Assembly (NCBI GenBank): GCA_030280995.1
Contig: JASXTE010000002.1
Span: 30,516,683 to 30,580,682, forward strand
Source of the DNA: Hemileia vastatrix
Lineage: Eukaryota > Basidiomycota > Pucciniomycetes > Pucciniales > Zaghouaniaceae
Length of the DNA stretch: 64,000 nt
Direction of reading: 5' to 3'
Both the position numbers and the translations under genes were made by a program. The notes under the pieces are model-generated. The model had not been told where the DNA came from. It saw only the letters and a list, made by a program, of their open reading frames with translations, and did no database searches. The stretch's first letter is position 1. Every line of letters begins with the position of its first letter. Shown one piece after another: positions 23,640 through 34,997 of this stretch.

Positions 23640-24013
23640 TTTTAGCTAAAATGATAAAGTGAAAGACAGATTTGAATAGCGGGATATCTTTGTGGACAAC
23701 AAGAATAATTTATGAAAATTGAGTGATATTTTATCAATTCAAGTATACTGAGAAATCCAGGAAAGGTTTTGCAAAATATCTGTTTAAAGCTAATTTCAGG
23801 AATGTTGTAAAGGCCCTCAAGGTTAAATTGTGGTTGGTTTTGTATGGAAGGTGTTCTGGAAAATAAGTAGCGATTCTCTAGCATGTAACACATTTAATCC
23901 AAGTAAAGTTCAGCATTGGAGTCAGTATCAGAGCTAACCATTAGATCAATGGCTAGAGCAGTAGAAGTGATATAAAGCTGACAAAAGACTGAAAGTGGCA
24001 TTTTAGTGAATGG
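23640..24013 (-). pseudogene. Harbinger transposase N-terminus in E3, broken
   Basis: Reading down from ~24003, the frame matches the E6 transposase N-terminus: M-L-E-N-R-Y-L-F-S-R-T-P-S-I, I-P-E-I-S-F-K and S-C-C-P-Q-R-Y-P-A-I-Q. It stops near 23640, before any catalytic residue. Confidence 0.8.
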
Positions 24014-24205
24014 TGATGAAGACTAAGGGTGAGTGTATGATGAAGGGGCTGTTTAAGTGGTGGGAAGTCACTTTTTTCACATGTTGAATAATAAGCCCTT
24101 AAGAATTAGGTGAAAAAAACTAAGGAGATGGTGTGTCTTTATCTAGTGCTGACTAATAAAGATGAAGGAGAGAAGTTTTTTGGTGGATTTTTTTTCCAAA
24201 AAGAA

Positions 24206-24229
24206 GGTGTGTTTGAGGTCAAACACACC
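24206..24229. repeat. Subterminal hairpin of E3
   Basis: Arms GGTGTGTTTGA and TCAAACACACC, 11 bp, perfect, separated by 2 bases. The corresponding E6 hairpin (50539-50568) has different but still complementary bases. Confidence 0.85.
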
Positions 24230-24512
24230 ATCAAAATACACTGGTCCAGGGCAGGTGTATTTCATTTTCTGATGGCCTGTTTATGTGGACTATTTGATCA
24301 AGTTTGAGACCCCCTAATTTACTCCATCACATCTCATTTTCATAGAAAATCTCTATTGTTCTAGAACTCTCCTTAACAGCAACGGCCCATTTTATTCTTG
24401 AGCCATTAATCCCTTCATCAATCCCCTACCACTCATAATTATTAATATATCAAAGAATATGCATTTTATATTTCCACTAATCTTTTTTTCAAGATTTCAA
24501 ATTTCAGATAAC

Positions 24513-24921
24513 ACTACCAGTGAGAGGGAGCCTAGCTGGTAGTAATTTGATAATGCATAAAAAAAACCCCCTGAGCCACAGGAAGTGGCTTGGGTTTGAA
24601 AATAAAAAATATATTTTGCTTCCAGATTTAAGCTGGCAGAATTTAATAAAAAATAAAAAAAATTGAAAAAAGCCACTAAATGTGGCTTTGGTAAATTTAA
24701 TAATACATCTTTCAGGCAGTTCAAAACTTCCTGAAAGATGTTGTGTTTAAAATCAAGCAAAGTTGCATGCAGCAACTTTGGTTGCAATATATTTGTTTTT
24801 CATCTCCAAGCCAGAAAACACTGGCTGGGAGGTTTTAACATGAAATTCGAGCAGCCAATGTTGCTTTAAGAAACATTGGCTACTATAATAAATAATCCGC
24901 CAGCTAGGTTCTCTGGGCTGG
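24513..24921. repeat. Array of eight to nine unrelated stem-loops
   Basis: Consecutive hairpins are: ACTACCAG/CTGGTAGT (24513-24543); AGCCAC/GTGGCT within AAACCC/GGGTTT (~24564-24597); AAAGCCAC/GTGGCTTT (24668-24688); ACATCTTTCAGG/CCTGAAAGATGT (24705-24741, 12-bp perfect stem); CAAAGTTGC/GCAACTTTG (24758-24780); CTCCAAGCCAG/CTGGCTGGGAG (24804-24831); AGCCAATGTT/AACATTGGCT (24853-24881); CCAGC/GCTGG (~24900-24921). The stems are not copies of one another. No coding frame is convincing. Confidence 0.85.
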
Positions 24922-26830
24922 TTTGAATTAATAAGAAATAATATGAGAGTTGAGATATTGAAATTTGCCCTACTCTTTTACATGCCATTTGGCATTAATT
25001 TTTTGACAGTGTAAGATGTATATGTGCTTAATAAAAAATCAAAGCCAGAAAAATTGGTATTGGATATATTTAAATGCCAAAAACTTATATACCCAGTTTC
25101 AACATTTTTGAAATGTCAGGATACTGATTTTGTGTGCCTATTGTTTTGCAGAGACATACACTTGGCTGTTAATTCTTTTATAGCAAAATTTCAACTTAGT
25201 GGAAACAAAAATAATAAGTGATAAAAAATGTGTCCATAACAGCTGAAGGTGAGTTTTTTCTCCTTATGTGAACAAATGATATGGATAATTGGATTAAATT
25301 TTAAAAATAAGTAAAAATAATTATTAATTGCATCCGTGTGCAACTATCCAAGGCTTTGGTTCCTTGAATTATACTTAATGAAACCCTATAAAAATAAGCT
25401 GTAAAAACAATATGTAACTTTCAATTGAAAGCTTGTGAAAATTTTTTGTCATCATTTTTACAATATATTTCTGTGTAAAAAACTGTTTCATGAACGCCTT
25501 ATGCAAGTCACTGAATTCCATGCATCAGGCTTCAGTAACTTGCATGTTTCTATACACATAACTGTAAGCAAATTTTCATCCAAGTGGCAAATTTTCTACT
25601 TCTCTCTTTCCACTTAAAAGAGACAGTTTATTATGATTAGCTTTAAATCTGTTTCACTTAAGAGTTTTTTATTTTTGTTTGTCCCTTATACTTGTTTCTT
25701 AGGTAAAAATATTAATTTCACTTTAAATATTAGTTCAACTTTTAGGGAATCCATTTTTCTGAATCATAAGGTTTGCCACCAAAATAGCTTGTTTACAGAT
25801 CACTAAATTGGATTGTTGGTATTTTACTCTCCTTTTTAATCTCTTTAAAAAAATAGAACTGATTATTGTTTTTAACTCTTTGCTGCTTGAACTCTAACTT
25901 GTCATAGTATAATTAAAAAGCTAATTTTTGGTAAGCATCCAAATTTTATATTTGTTCCTCTTTCTCTTTTTATTTTTTTCATTCAATTAAAATGATACTT
26001 ATTTTTCTAAAATAATCTATTCCTAAAAATTAAAATTAACAAATTAGTTGTCCATTTATTGATCAATCAACTCCTACCAAAGGATTTTTTTGAAATTTCA
26101 AGTAAGTATATCTTTTTTTCACAATTTCCTTTTATAGACTTTTTATTATTCTCAATCATTATATATTAAATAATTAAATAAAATAAGATATCATAGTATC
26201 CACATGTGTATGAAATCAATTTTTTTCTACATATCAATAATTTATTGTATTGGCCTCCTGTAATTCTATTAATGGTAGAGGTATAGTTGATTTTGCTTAA
26301 AGAAACTATACCTTTCAAAATTATAAATTATGGATATTTGGTGGTTTGATATATTATTGATATATGGAGAAATATTAAAAAAAGCATCAACACATACTTG
26401 TGTATTATTTCTGTATTTATCACAATAATTGGGCATAAGATTTAAGCTTCATATTTAATTGTTTATGTTTAGGGTATAGTTGAATCTTGTGTGCCAAATG
26501 CATAGGGCAGAATAATATACTTTTAAGCAATAAAATGAAGCTTTAATTCCAAATACTTGATTAATATTTTAAATTTATCTAATACTCATGTTTGCTACAT
26601 GCATTTTGGATATGATTTTAAATTTAATATTAAGAATATAAGAATTATTTTTGGAGGCCTTATTTTTAACCATTGCATTCTTTTGCACTTTTTATTTATT
26701 TATTTTTGAATTGAATTAATTTCTTATCCACTACACTGCAAGATGCAGGCTTAACAAAGTTTTTTTATAAAGAAAAATAACCATCAAAGAAAAACATCAA
26801 ACAAAAAGCATGCAAAAACATCAAGAATGC
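24922..26830. other. AT-rich region with a further long hairpin; no gene recognised
   Basis: The best structure is a 15-bp stem with one mismatch, ATGCAAGTCACTGAA/TTCAGTAACTTGCAT, at 25501-25545. Smaller stems occur near 24981 and 25331-25380. The rest is AT-rich without a believable frame. Confidence 0.5.
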
Positions 26831-26837
26831 ATTACTT

Positions 26838-27909
26838 ATGGTTGAAAATTACATTATTGAGACAGATGGAAAGATGGAAAAATATTTTTCTAGAAGTTTT
26901 GTGAAAAATTTAGTTAATCCAGAATGGTATTTGATTTCAAATTCTAGCTGTTATATTTTCTATCCAAACTGCTCCTCAATTCCAAGTATGATAGTGAAAA
27001 CATTTTCTATTGATGATCTCATTTGATTAAACATGCTTGAAGCAAAAATTCAGTGCATCAAAAACTTTTTGTATTGTGAACATTGAGTTTTGCAAAATAA
27101 AGCTCTTAAAAATGGTGGTGGATTTGGTAATATGTTTGTTGGTGGTTTGGTGTTTAGATAGGAAAAATATCTATTAATTTTTAAGTATTATATATTTTTA
27201 TTTATGATTAGTTTTAATCTTCTATTATTTTAATTACTTTTTAGGTCAATATGCTTTTAAGCCCTTAGATTTGGTGGATTATGATTGTTGCATGAAGCAA
27301 ATAGAGTAATTCTTTAAATTTTTTTATCAAAATTTATCTAATTTTAAGTATCAAGAAGCAGTAAAACTCTGTCAAAAGCTTGGGATTCATGGGTTTGAAG
27401 AAAATATAAATGATCAAGAAATGGAACCATTTGCTGGAAATGTTACTTGGACAACAGGCTCAAATGGAAACAGGTTTTTGAATAGTACTCACTGTGACTC
27501 AGACCATATCAAGTATACATTTGGACTTTTCATGCCTAAAGACACTGAGAAAAACTATCTTCATCAATAATATGACTCAAAGCAATGATGTCAAAAAGGT
27601 GGAGAGCTTCATTTTTCTGAAATAGCTTGCAAAGTAGACATGGAGGCAACTAATGGAATTACAGCAATTCTATGGCCAGAAAACCTTCTAAATCATTTCA
27701 CTTCATGATGTTATGAAATTGGTGGATTCACTTGTCTTGGCTCTTCTATTCAATTTAGTACAAGGCTTTCTAATACATTTAAAAAACTCCAAGATTTTGA
27801 AATAGATATTTCTGAGTACTTAGATATAAATGAAGAGTTAGAAAGATGTAAATTTCTTATCATGAAACTTTCAAAGTACAATGTAAAGACTGATTTAACA
27901 AAAAAAAAA
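26838..27909 (+). pseudogene. Tet-like 2OG-Fe(II) oxygenase pseudogene, separate lineage
   Basis: An exon starting after the acceptor TTTTTAG at 27245 encodes G-Q-Y-A-F-K-P, then T-H-C-D (His codon 27490, Asp 27496), followed by Y-T-F-G-L-F-M-P. This corresponds to the H-x-D and F-S-Y-I-N-P segments of the Harbinger-borne oxygenases. Upstream, G-G-G-F-G-N-M-F-V-G-G (~27115-27150) corresponds to G-G-H-M-Y-G-I-G-W of E6. The distal region reads F-T-C-L-G-S-S-I-Q-F-S-T-R, so the third iron ligand appears changed to Cys. At least four in-frame stops break it. The segment 26838-27026 is an open frame that may be an upstream exon. No transposon termini were found around it. Confidence 0.65.
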
Positions 27910-29298
27910 TAAAGTTAGTGAATTACTATATATTTAATGTTACTAAAGACATTGAAAATTTAAATACAGAAAAATATTCTGATATACATGTTAATAAAAA
28001 TCTAAAAGACCATTAAGTAGTGATAGGTAAAAATGTGATTGTATTGTACAGGTATAGTTTCAGTTTAGTGGTAGAATGATATATTTACACACTTCTATAC
28101 ATTTTTTATAAATCTGATGATTATGTATAATCTAGTGAAAAACCTAAAATAATAAAATTATCAAGAAAAATGGATGTAAAAATTGAAAAATCATATTACA
28201 ATAAAAATTATCATTTCTACAAGTAAAATAAAGTATGATAGAATAAAATATAAGAAACAAAATATAGCTTTGTAAATTTCTTCATTTTTGCCAATGGAAA
28301 CTAAAAATATACAATATCTTACAAAACATTCCTAAAAGATCATATGCATCATCATAAATAGATCTGTACTATTAATATTATTTTTAAAAACATTACAAAG
28401 TTGCTAATTTTTGCAATACATTTTTTCCTATTAATAAGTAAAGTAAAACCATTCATTATTTTATTTTTATTTAAGTAAAAATATAAATAAAAAATAAATT
28501 AATGGAAAATTTAATATTAATTTTTTTCTTTGATTAATTCATTATTTACTTTCATTTTTTACTTGAATTACTTTAGTGGCATTTTTCAATCTTAAATTTA
28601 CTGAAATTTGTGCACTAATGTGACTTGTGGTTTTTTTTTTGATAAATTGAATATTTTTCATCATATAATTATATTTTAGTGAAGCATATAACTGCAAAAG
28701 TAAAAGTAAAAAAAACAATAAAAAGAAATGAGATTTATTGAGAGTAATGAATCTATCAAGCAATTTAGATCTCCAATAAGAATTAATTCTATTTTTAAAA
28801 TTTTCCTTGTAGATGAGGAATATTAAATTAATATGAATTTAAATTTCCTTGTATATCTTGAATTAGCCTTTGTCATCTATCTTTAATTCAGTTGCAGAGT
28901 TCCAAAAGCTGAATTATATGATGATATTTCTATATATCTATTTTAATTTTTTTTAAAATTCATAAAACCAAGTATGTAAAATAGAATCTACTACATCATT
29001 TTTAAGTAAATTTTATTATATTATAATAAAATATTAATAATTATTAAAGGGCTTTTACTTTTGTAAGAGAGTGGATCTCAATATATTTTAAATAAATATA
29101 ACACAATCAAATTGAATTCTATTTTAAAGTGTTTGAATATTTATCCATTGAATAAATTTTAAGAGTTGTGGATAGATAATTCTTTTTTCTTAATTTTGAA
29201 TGAACCCTAAAAACCTAGAAAAAGATTTCAGATAAATTTTTATTGACCTTGATCTTTTCAGGTAGATGCAAGTAGAATTTGATTCACTTGAGATTTTA
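27910..29298. other. AT-rich region, no gene recognised
   Basis: No convincing frame or repeat was recognised before the LTR at 29299. Confidence 0.5.
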
Positions 29299-30083
29299 TG
29301 TCAGCCAGGCTACTAGACTTATCCAGTAAAATAATTAATTATCTTACTGAGATGAAGCCACACCTTTTAAATCTTTATTAATAACTAATTATCTATTGTT
29401 TACTTATTTATTACCTACAATTAACTAGCTAAGTACAATAAGCAATTTTAGTAATTAATAAAAAATTAATAAATGTCCTATATTTTTTTACTTCCTAACA
29501 CCATGCTCAATAATACAGTTGAGAAGGGAATAAAAATATTATTAAAAATATAAAAAATCTAAAAAATTCAAATTTCTTTATTAAGAAATTTAAAATTCCA
29601 TTAAAAAAACATTTTAAATCAAATGTTCTATACTAAGTGTGACAATCTAAGGGAACTCAAGATTTATTTCAAAAAAAATGATACCTTTTATTGATGCATC
29701 ATTTTAGTAAATCTTTTTATATTCACATACTCTCTTTATACTTAATTTTTTTCTCTCACACTCTTTTATTGGGTGGTGTTAACTCTGTGTTTTTATCTCT
29801 CACCTTTTTTACTTTTCAAATCATTCCTTACTTACTTACCACTTTTATAACAAATCAGTTAAATAAAATCTTTATTACTATTTTTTTATAACATTAGTAC
29901 TTAAAATACCATAACTCTAAGATATAAGTAATAATAATATTTGAAGCTCCACCTCTTTAAAACTTGAGTAAAAATAATCAAAAGATATAGAAATACGTAC
30001 CTCGTCTTTGAAACTCCATTAAACCACTTAAAATCCTCGTAGAACCTCCAGATAAACCTTCTAGACCAAAAGACCCATCGACA
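29299..30083 (+). repeat. 5' LTR of RT2, lacking the TATA box
   Basis: About 785 bp, TG...CA. It aligns with the 3' LTR, but the piece with the TATA box (39861-39869 in the 3' LTR) is missing between about 29808 and 29812. After the LTR, TGGGATCC at 30086 could be the primer-binding site. Confidence 0.85.
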
Positions 30084-30379
30084 GTTGGGATCCTTTCCGA
30101 ATCATTGACGGTGCATTGATAACTTGAGGCCAGAGACCGAGGTACCTATAAGGACGAGTGGACGACAAAAAGCACAAATGTCATCAGTCATGTGACTTAT
30201 ATTTTTGTTGCAAACGGGAATCAAACTGTACTCCAAAACTTAAGCTTATATATTGACTATAGTCATATATATTAGTGGTAATTATATTGATTACTATTTG
30301 TGGGTCACTTTGCATTTTTCATAGTCTACATATTTCTTTTTACTCAGCACTCTGTAAGTGGAATTAATTTGCTCATTTT

Positions 30380-30965
30380 ACAGGGGTAGGTGTCTGGTAA
30401 ATTGGAATTTTTATTTTTCCTAGTTGACAAAGATAGAACTTTAGTTTTCTTAGTCCTAGAAGTAATATAAAATTTTATTTAATTATTATATTATATTATT
30501 TTTTTTCTTCAGTTGACTCTGTCCTGATAAATTAAAATAATAATATTGTTTCAGTTGACAAATTGTCCTGACGATACAATATTGAAAATTAATAAAAAAT
30601 AAATTATATTTAATTATTTCAGTTGACATTAAGTCCTGTTAATTAAATTTCCTTCAGATGATTTTAATCCTGATAATTATAAAAACTTAAATTATTAATT
30701 AAAAATTAATTTTATTTCTTCAGTTAATCTCTTTTAATCCTGATAATTATCAAAATTTAAATTATTAATTAAAAATTAATTTTATTTCTTCAGTTGATTT
30801 TTTTAATGCTGGCTATAAAATTATTTTGAATTAATAAAAAATGTGATTATTATTGCAGTTGATTTTTTGTCCTGAAGATTTTTATATTTTAAATTTTATT
30901 ATTATTATTATTTTTCTTTTAATAAAGCAAAAATAAAACTAATATATCTTAATATTTCCTTCCCT
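30380..30965 (+). repeat. Untranslated leader with recurring CAGTTGA/TCCTGA motifs
   Basis: The phrases 'ttcagttga' and 'tcctgataatta' recur about eight times at irregular spacing. Between ~30650 and 30790 a ~65-bp unit ('tttaatcctgataattat', 'aaattattaattaaaaatta', 'ttatttcttcagtt') is tandemly doubled. It lies between the 5' LTR and gag, where packaging or translation signals would be expected. Confidence 0.6.
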
Positions 30966-32938
30966 CAGTTCAGGTAAAAATTAAAATATGACTGATCAAG
31001 GTGTTTCTTCTGGCCGTGATGAGGAATTGGATCTGATTGATTATGATGAAGCTACTTCTGTAAGTTCTTCCTTGACTACAAAATTGGCTCAAATTAACCA
31101 ATCATTGGAACAATCAGGATGTGGAAATAGAGGAAGTGGAAATACTAGTGGAGACCAATGCTCAGGAGCAAAAGCCTTCCATCAACCCCCCAGAAGGACT
31201 TCCCAAAGGCTTCAAAATAAAAAAGATTCCTTTACCTCAGCAAGTAAAAAATCTCTCCACCCACATAAAGGAACTGAAGACAGAGAACCTAAGACTGATA
31301 GCAAGAACAGATTCACTAGAAGAAAAGGTAAGAATAATAGATGCCTTTCTTCAAGAGAAGAGGAGACCTCCTCCCCCCAGGGATCTTCCACAATCGGCTC
31401 CCCATTAACCAGAAAAGGTGGAAGTGTCAAAGTGGCAGTGGGATTATCTGTCCCAACATCAGCAGCCTCAAATGCCTCAGGCAGGTCCGTCAAGACCCAG
31501 TCAGTTCAACCCCGCACCTCCTCACCCTTATCAAGGAGGGAGAAAAAGAAAAAAAAACATTCAGTTCTTTCCCAAGACTTGGTAGTCCCCTCTATTAAAT
31601 CTCAATTACCATTTCTTGTTGCTGAGTCAGTACCTTCAGGTAATTCTGGAAGAGGAGATGAAACTGTGAGACCAGTAAAGGCTGATAGGAGTAGACAAAT
31701 TACTCAATATTCTAATGTATCTAATCCTTTGATTTTAATTGCTAATTAAATGATTAATTCTGATATGGCTGTTTTTGATGAAACACTTGATCCAGAGTAT
31801 TATGAGAATCTGGAAAGTTACTCTGTTTCCTTATTGAGAAACACTCCAGATGTTGCAAAAATTAATGATGAATATTTGAGAGGTATTATTGCAAAACAAA
31901 ATCATATCATGAACAATATGCAATTGACTCAAAAGTTTAATAGTTTGTTAACTGAACAGGGTTATCAATAATAGAGGAGTGAATTACAGAGAGTTTCTAA
32001 TGATTTGTTTAATTATAAAGTAACTCATGAAAAGAAAGTTGCTTTATGGAAAAATATCAAAAATGATTTGTCTAAACTACAAGATACTGTGTCCATCTTT
32101 TTCCAGCAGCTAGAGGGACATAAGATGAACCTGAAAAGATTGAGTGATCATTATTCATCTATTCAAAATAAAAACCAGTTATCTTTTGCAACCATCAATG
32201 AGAGTTTATCTAGTCTTCCAAGAGTGAAAACCAGATTAACAACCATTGAAGAGAAATTGAATTCATTGTTTAATGATCAAAAATATTCTGACATTTCTTT
32301 GAAGGAACATGTGGTTTAGGATACCCCAATTTTACCTGTTGCTAGTTCATTTAAAGTAAAATTAGGTCTAGTAATTCCTGTTGATATCTCTGAGTTTCCA
32401 TCAAAAATTGATGATGCACCAGGTTCTTCCACAGAAGGATTAATCAATGAAATTTCTGCACAATTGGAGAAGTTACAGCTGCTTCTTACTCAGAAACAAG
32501 CTAGTACTCAGGAGACTACTTCAAATCAAAAGAATTGGCCAAAACTTGACCAGTATCCAACATTTGATGGTGATTCTTCTTCTGATTGGCAGCAATTCAT
32601 TTTCAGAATTGATAACTTAAAAAACTCTTACAAACTCCCAGATGAGGAAATTGTGTCTAAGTTAATTTCTTTGTTTACCAATGTAGCCCTAATGTGGTAT
32701 GAATCTTTTCTCTTGGATAGGAATGACTACTCATGGGAAGATTGGAAGAAATTAATTAAAGCACAATTTGGTGGCTCCAAGTTTAGGATAGCTCAACAAA
32801 GGCAGTATGAAGAAACTAGATATAGCTCTTCTACTGATAAACCTATTGAGTTTCTAATGAAACTTGTAAAGATCTTGAGGGAAATGGACCCAAATATGGA
32901 GTTTGAATTATGGAAGGACAGGATCCTTTCTAGATTAC

Positions 32939-34449
32939 CTTAGCGGGAAAAAAGTGTGCACTAGACATCTAGTGCTTTTTTTTGCTTCCTGAAATGATTC
33001 CAATGTGGATTCTACTAGTGATTCCATTTGGGTAATCCCTCCCCTAGCTTTTCCTTATCTTGTACCTCCCCTTCCTTCACCTAATCTATTCTCCCCATCT
33101 TTTTCCTCTCTTTTTCATTTGCCATATCTCCACTTTCCCTTGTTATCCTCCTCTTCCACTTTCTATCGTTATATTTCTCTTCCACTTTCCCTTGTTTTTT
33201 TTTTCTTCCACTTTCCCTCTTTATCTTCCCCTTCCACTTTCCCTTGTTATCTTCCCTCTCTAATTTCTCTTGTGATCCTCCCCTTCCACTTTCTATCGTT
33301 ATATTTCCCTTCCACTTTCCCTTGTTATCTTCCCCTTCCACTTTCTCTGGTTATCTTCCCTCTCTACCTTCTCATGTGATCCTCTCCCTTCACTTTCTAT
33401 CATTATGTTTCCCTTCCACATTCTATTGCTATATTTTCCTTCCACACTCTATTTTTATATTTTCCTTCCACTTTTTCTCATTATCTCCCCCTTCCACTTT
33501 CCCTTGTTATCTTCCCTCTCTACTCTCTCTTGTGATCCTCCCCTTCCACTTTCTATTGTTATATTTCCCTTCCACATTCCCTTGTTATCTTCCCCTTCCA
33601 CTTTCCCTGGTTATCTTCCCTCTCTACCTTCTCATGTGATCCTCTCCCTTCACTTTCTATCATTATGTTTCCCTTCCACTTTCTATCGCTATATTTCCCT
33701 TCCACACTCTATTGTTATATTTCCCTTCCAATTTCTATTGTTATATTTCCCTTCCAATTTTTCTCATTATCTCCCCCTTCCACTTTTTCTTGTTATCTTC
33801 CCTCTCTACTTTCTCTTGTGATCCTCCCCTTCCCCTTTCTATTGTTATATTTCCCTTCCACTTTCCCTTGTTATCTTCCCCTTCCACTTTCCCTGGTTAT
33901 CTTCCCTCTCTACCTTCTCATGTGATCCTCTCCCTCCACTTTCTATCATTATGTTTCCCTTCCACTTTCTATCGCTATATGCAATTACTTTTGGTAGTAA
34001 AATAAGTTTTAGAAAAGAATCTTTTTCAGCAGGGGTATTTTGAAATAATGGATGAGATTTTGTTGGTACAACCAAAAAATTAAAAAGGGAGGGAGGACAA
34101 ATTGTAAAGGAGTAGTGAGTCATTTATTGATAATTATAAAGATGAACAACTATTACTAAATGAATAAAGCTCAAAAAAAAGAGTGTGTTTTCCAGTTTGT
34201 CGTTAATATTGAATCCAAGTTAGGGTATGTAAAAAGTGGAGGAGAAAGGGAGGTGCCATAGGGGAGGGTAGTTAGAGTGGAGTGGAAATAAGGCAAGAAG
34301 AGGTAAGGTAAGAAGGGGTAAGGTAAGGGGATGGAAGTAGAGAGATAGAACACAGTCATTCAGTGACATAGACTCAAGTCACGACCAGAATCACAACAAG
34401 GGATAGAAAAAAGCACTAGACGTCTAGTGCACACTTTTTTCACACTGTG
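32939..34449. mobile_element. 1.5-kb TIR element in gag of RT2, TSD TAC, hairpin ends
   Basis: Flanked by TAC at 32936-32938 and 34450-34452; removing it plus one TAC restores the gag frame. The right terminus, inverted, reads CACAGTGTGAAAAAAGTGTG; the left reads CTTAGCGGGAAAAAAGTGTG. Each is followed by a palindrome, perfect on the right (GCACTAGACGTCTAGTGC, 34413-34430), then a T-run, so each end is itself a hairpin. The 3-bp duplication and CAC-type end fit the CACTA group. The interior is a pyrimidine minisatellite plus a purine-rich stretch. There is no transposase. Confidence 0.8.
33055..33980. repeat. Pyrimidine-strand minisatellite
   Basis: Over 900 bp of units of about 24 bp of the type 'cttccactttcccttgttat' with variants ('ctctctaccttctcatgtga', 'ttctattgttatatttccc'). 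Larger composite units of ~290 bp also recur, for example 33495 against 33785. Frames across it give only Leu/Pro/Phe/Ser repeats and are not genes. Confidence 0.9.
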
Positions 34450-34997
34450 TACCAATGTATTTGAGAGACTTAATAGTGGCTAGGACTGAGTTCTCCAGAG
34501 AAACTTCTTCTTTCATTAATACTTGTAATGAGATCCTTCTAAAAAACAAGTATGATTCCAGAAGATTCATTCCTAGAAACCCTTTGGAGAAACCCTCCAA
34601 TTACCAACAGAAACCTCTGGAAAAGGTTGGTAAACCTTCTTCCCCTGTTGCATCTAAAAAGTATGCAACAAACACTTGCTTCAAGTGCAACAAGCCTTGG
34701 CAGAAAGGCCATGTTTGTGACAAGAAGAACAATCTTGTTGAACAAACTGAGGAGCATGCTGATGACACAATAGCACTAGATGATACTTCAAGTGATTGTG
34801 CCAGAAATGTTTCATATGAATCTCAGCAGGAAATTTTGATGCTGGAAGAAGATATTCATTATTTAAATACTATTGATATTGATAATAATGATTTATCTAC
34901 AGTTGAGGATGCTGATATCATAAAGAACATTGAGGATAGCTCAATTGTTATTGCCCCTCTCAAGGCACCAGTCTTGATCTATGGAACCAGCATTTAA

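Larger units (their letters stand above)
20926..24315. mobile_element. Harbinger-like element E3, decayed
   Basis: Ends AGGGGGTCACAAACTTG and, inverted, AGGGGGTCTCAAACTTG, flanked by GAT and AAT. The left 300 bp match the Myb side of E6 (56700-56950, inverted); the right ~500 bp match the transposase side of E6. Remaining parts are the 5' leader of the Myb-like gene (no Myb coding region), an oxygenase remnant (+), a conserved block (23160-23320) and the transposase N-terminus (-). Relative to E6 the oxygenase is inverted. Confidence 0.8.
30988..34994 (+). pseudogene. Gag of RT2, broken
   Basis: Starts ATG at 30988. A coiled-coil segment with heptad leucines (V-K-N-L-S-T-H-I-K-E-L-K-T-E-N-L-R-L) is in a different frame at ~31240-31340, so frameshifts flank it. 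Stops lie at 31747, 31969 and 32317. The gag core N-W-P-K-L-D-Q-Y-P-T-F-D-G-D runs to 32938, where a 1511-bp element is inserted; gag resumes at 34450. The zinc knuckle C-F-K-C-N-K-P-W-Q-K-G-H-V-C is at ~34678-34720, followed by an acidic linker. Confidence 0.8.

Noticed and set aside
24513..24921. CRISPR-like array
   Set aside because: The hairpins are not copies of one repeat, spacers are irregular, and the genome is eukaryotic.
33060..33980. Long open frames rich in Leu, Pro, Phe and Ser on the plus strand and Lys/Glu/Arg on the minus strand
   Set aside because: All are translations of one pyrimidine minisatellite; several frames are open at once and no motif is present.
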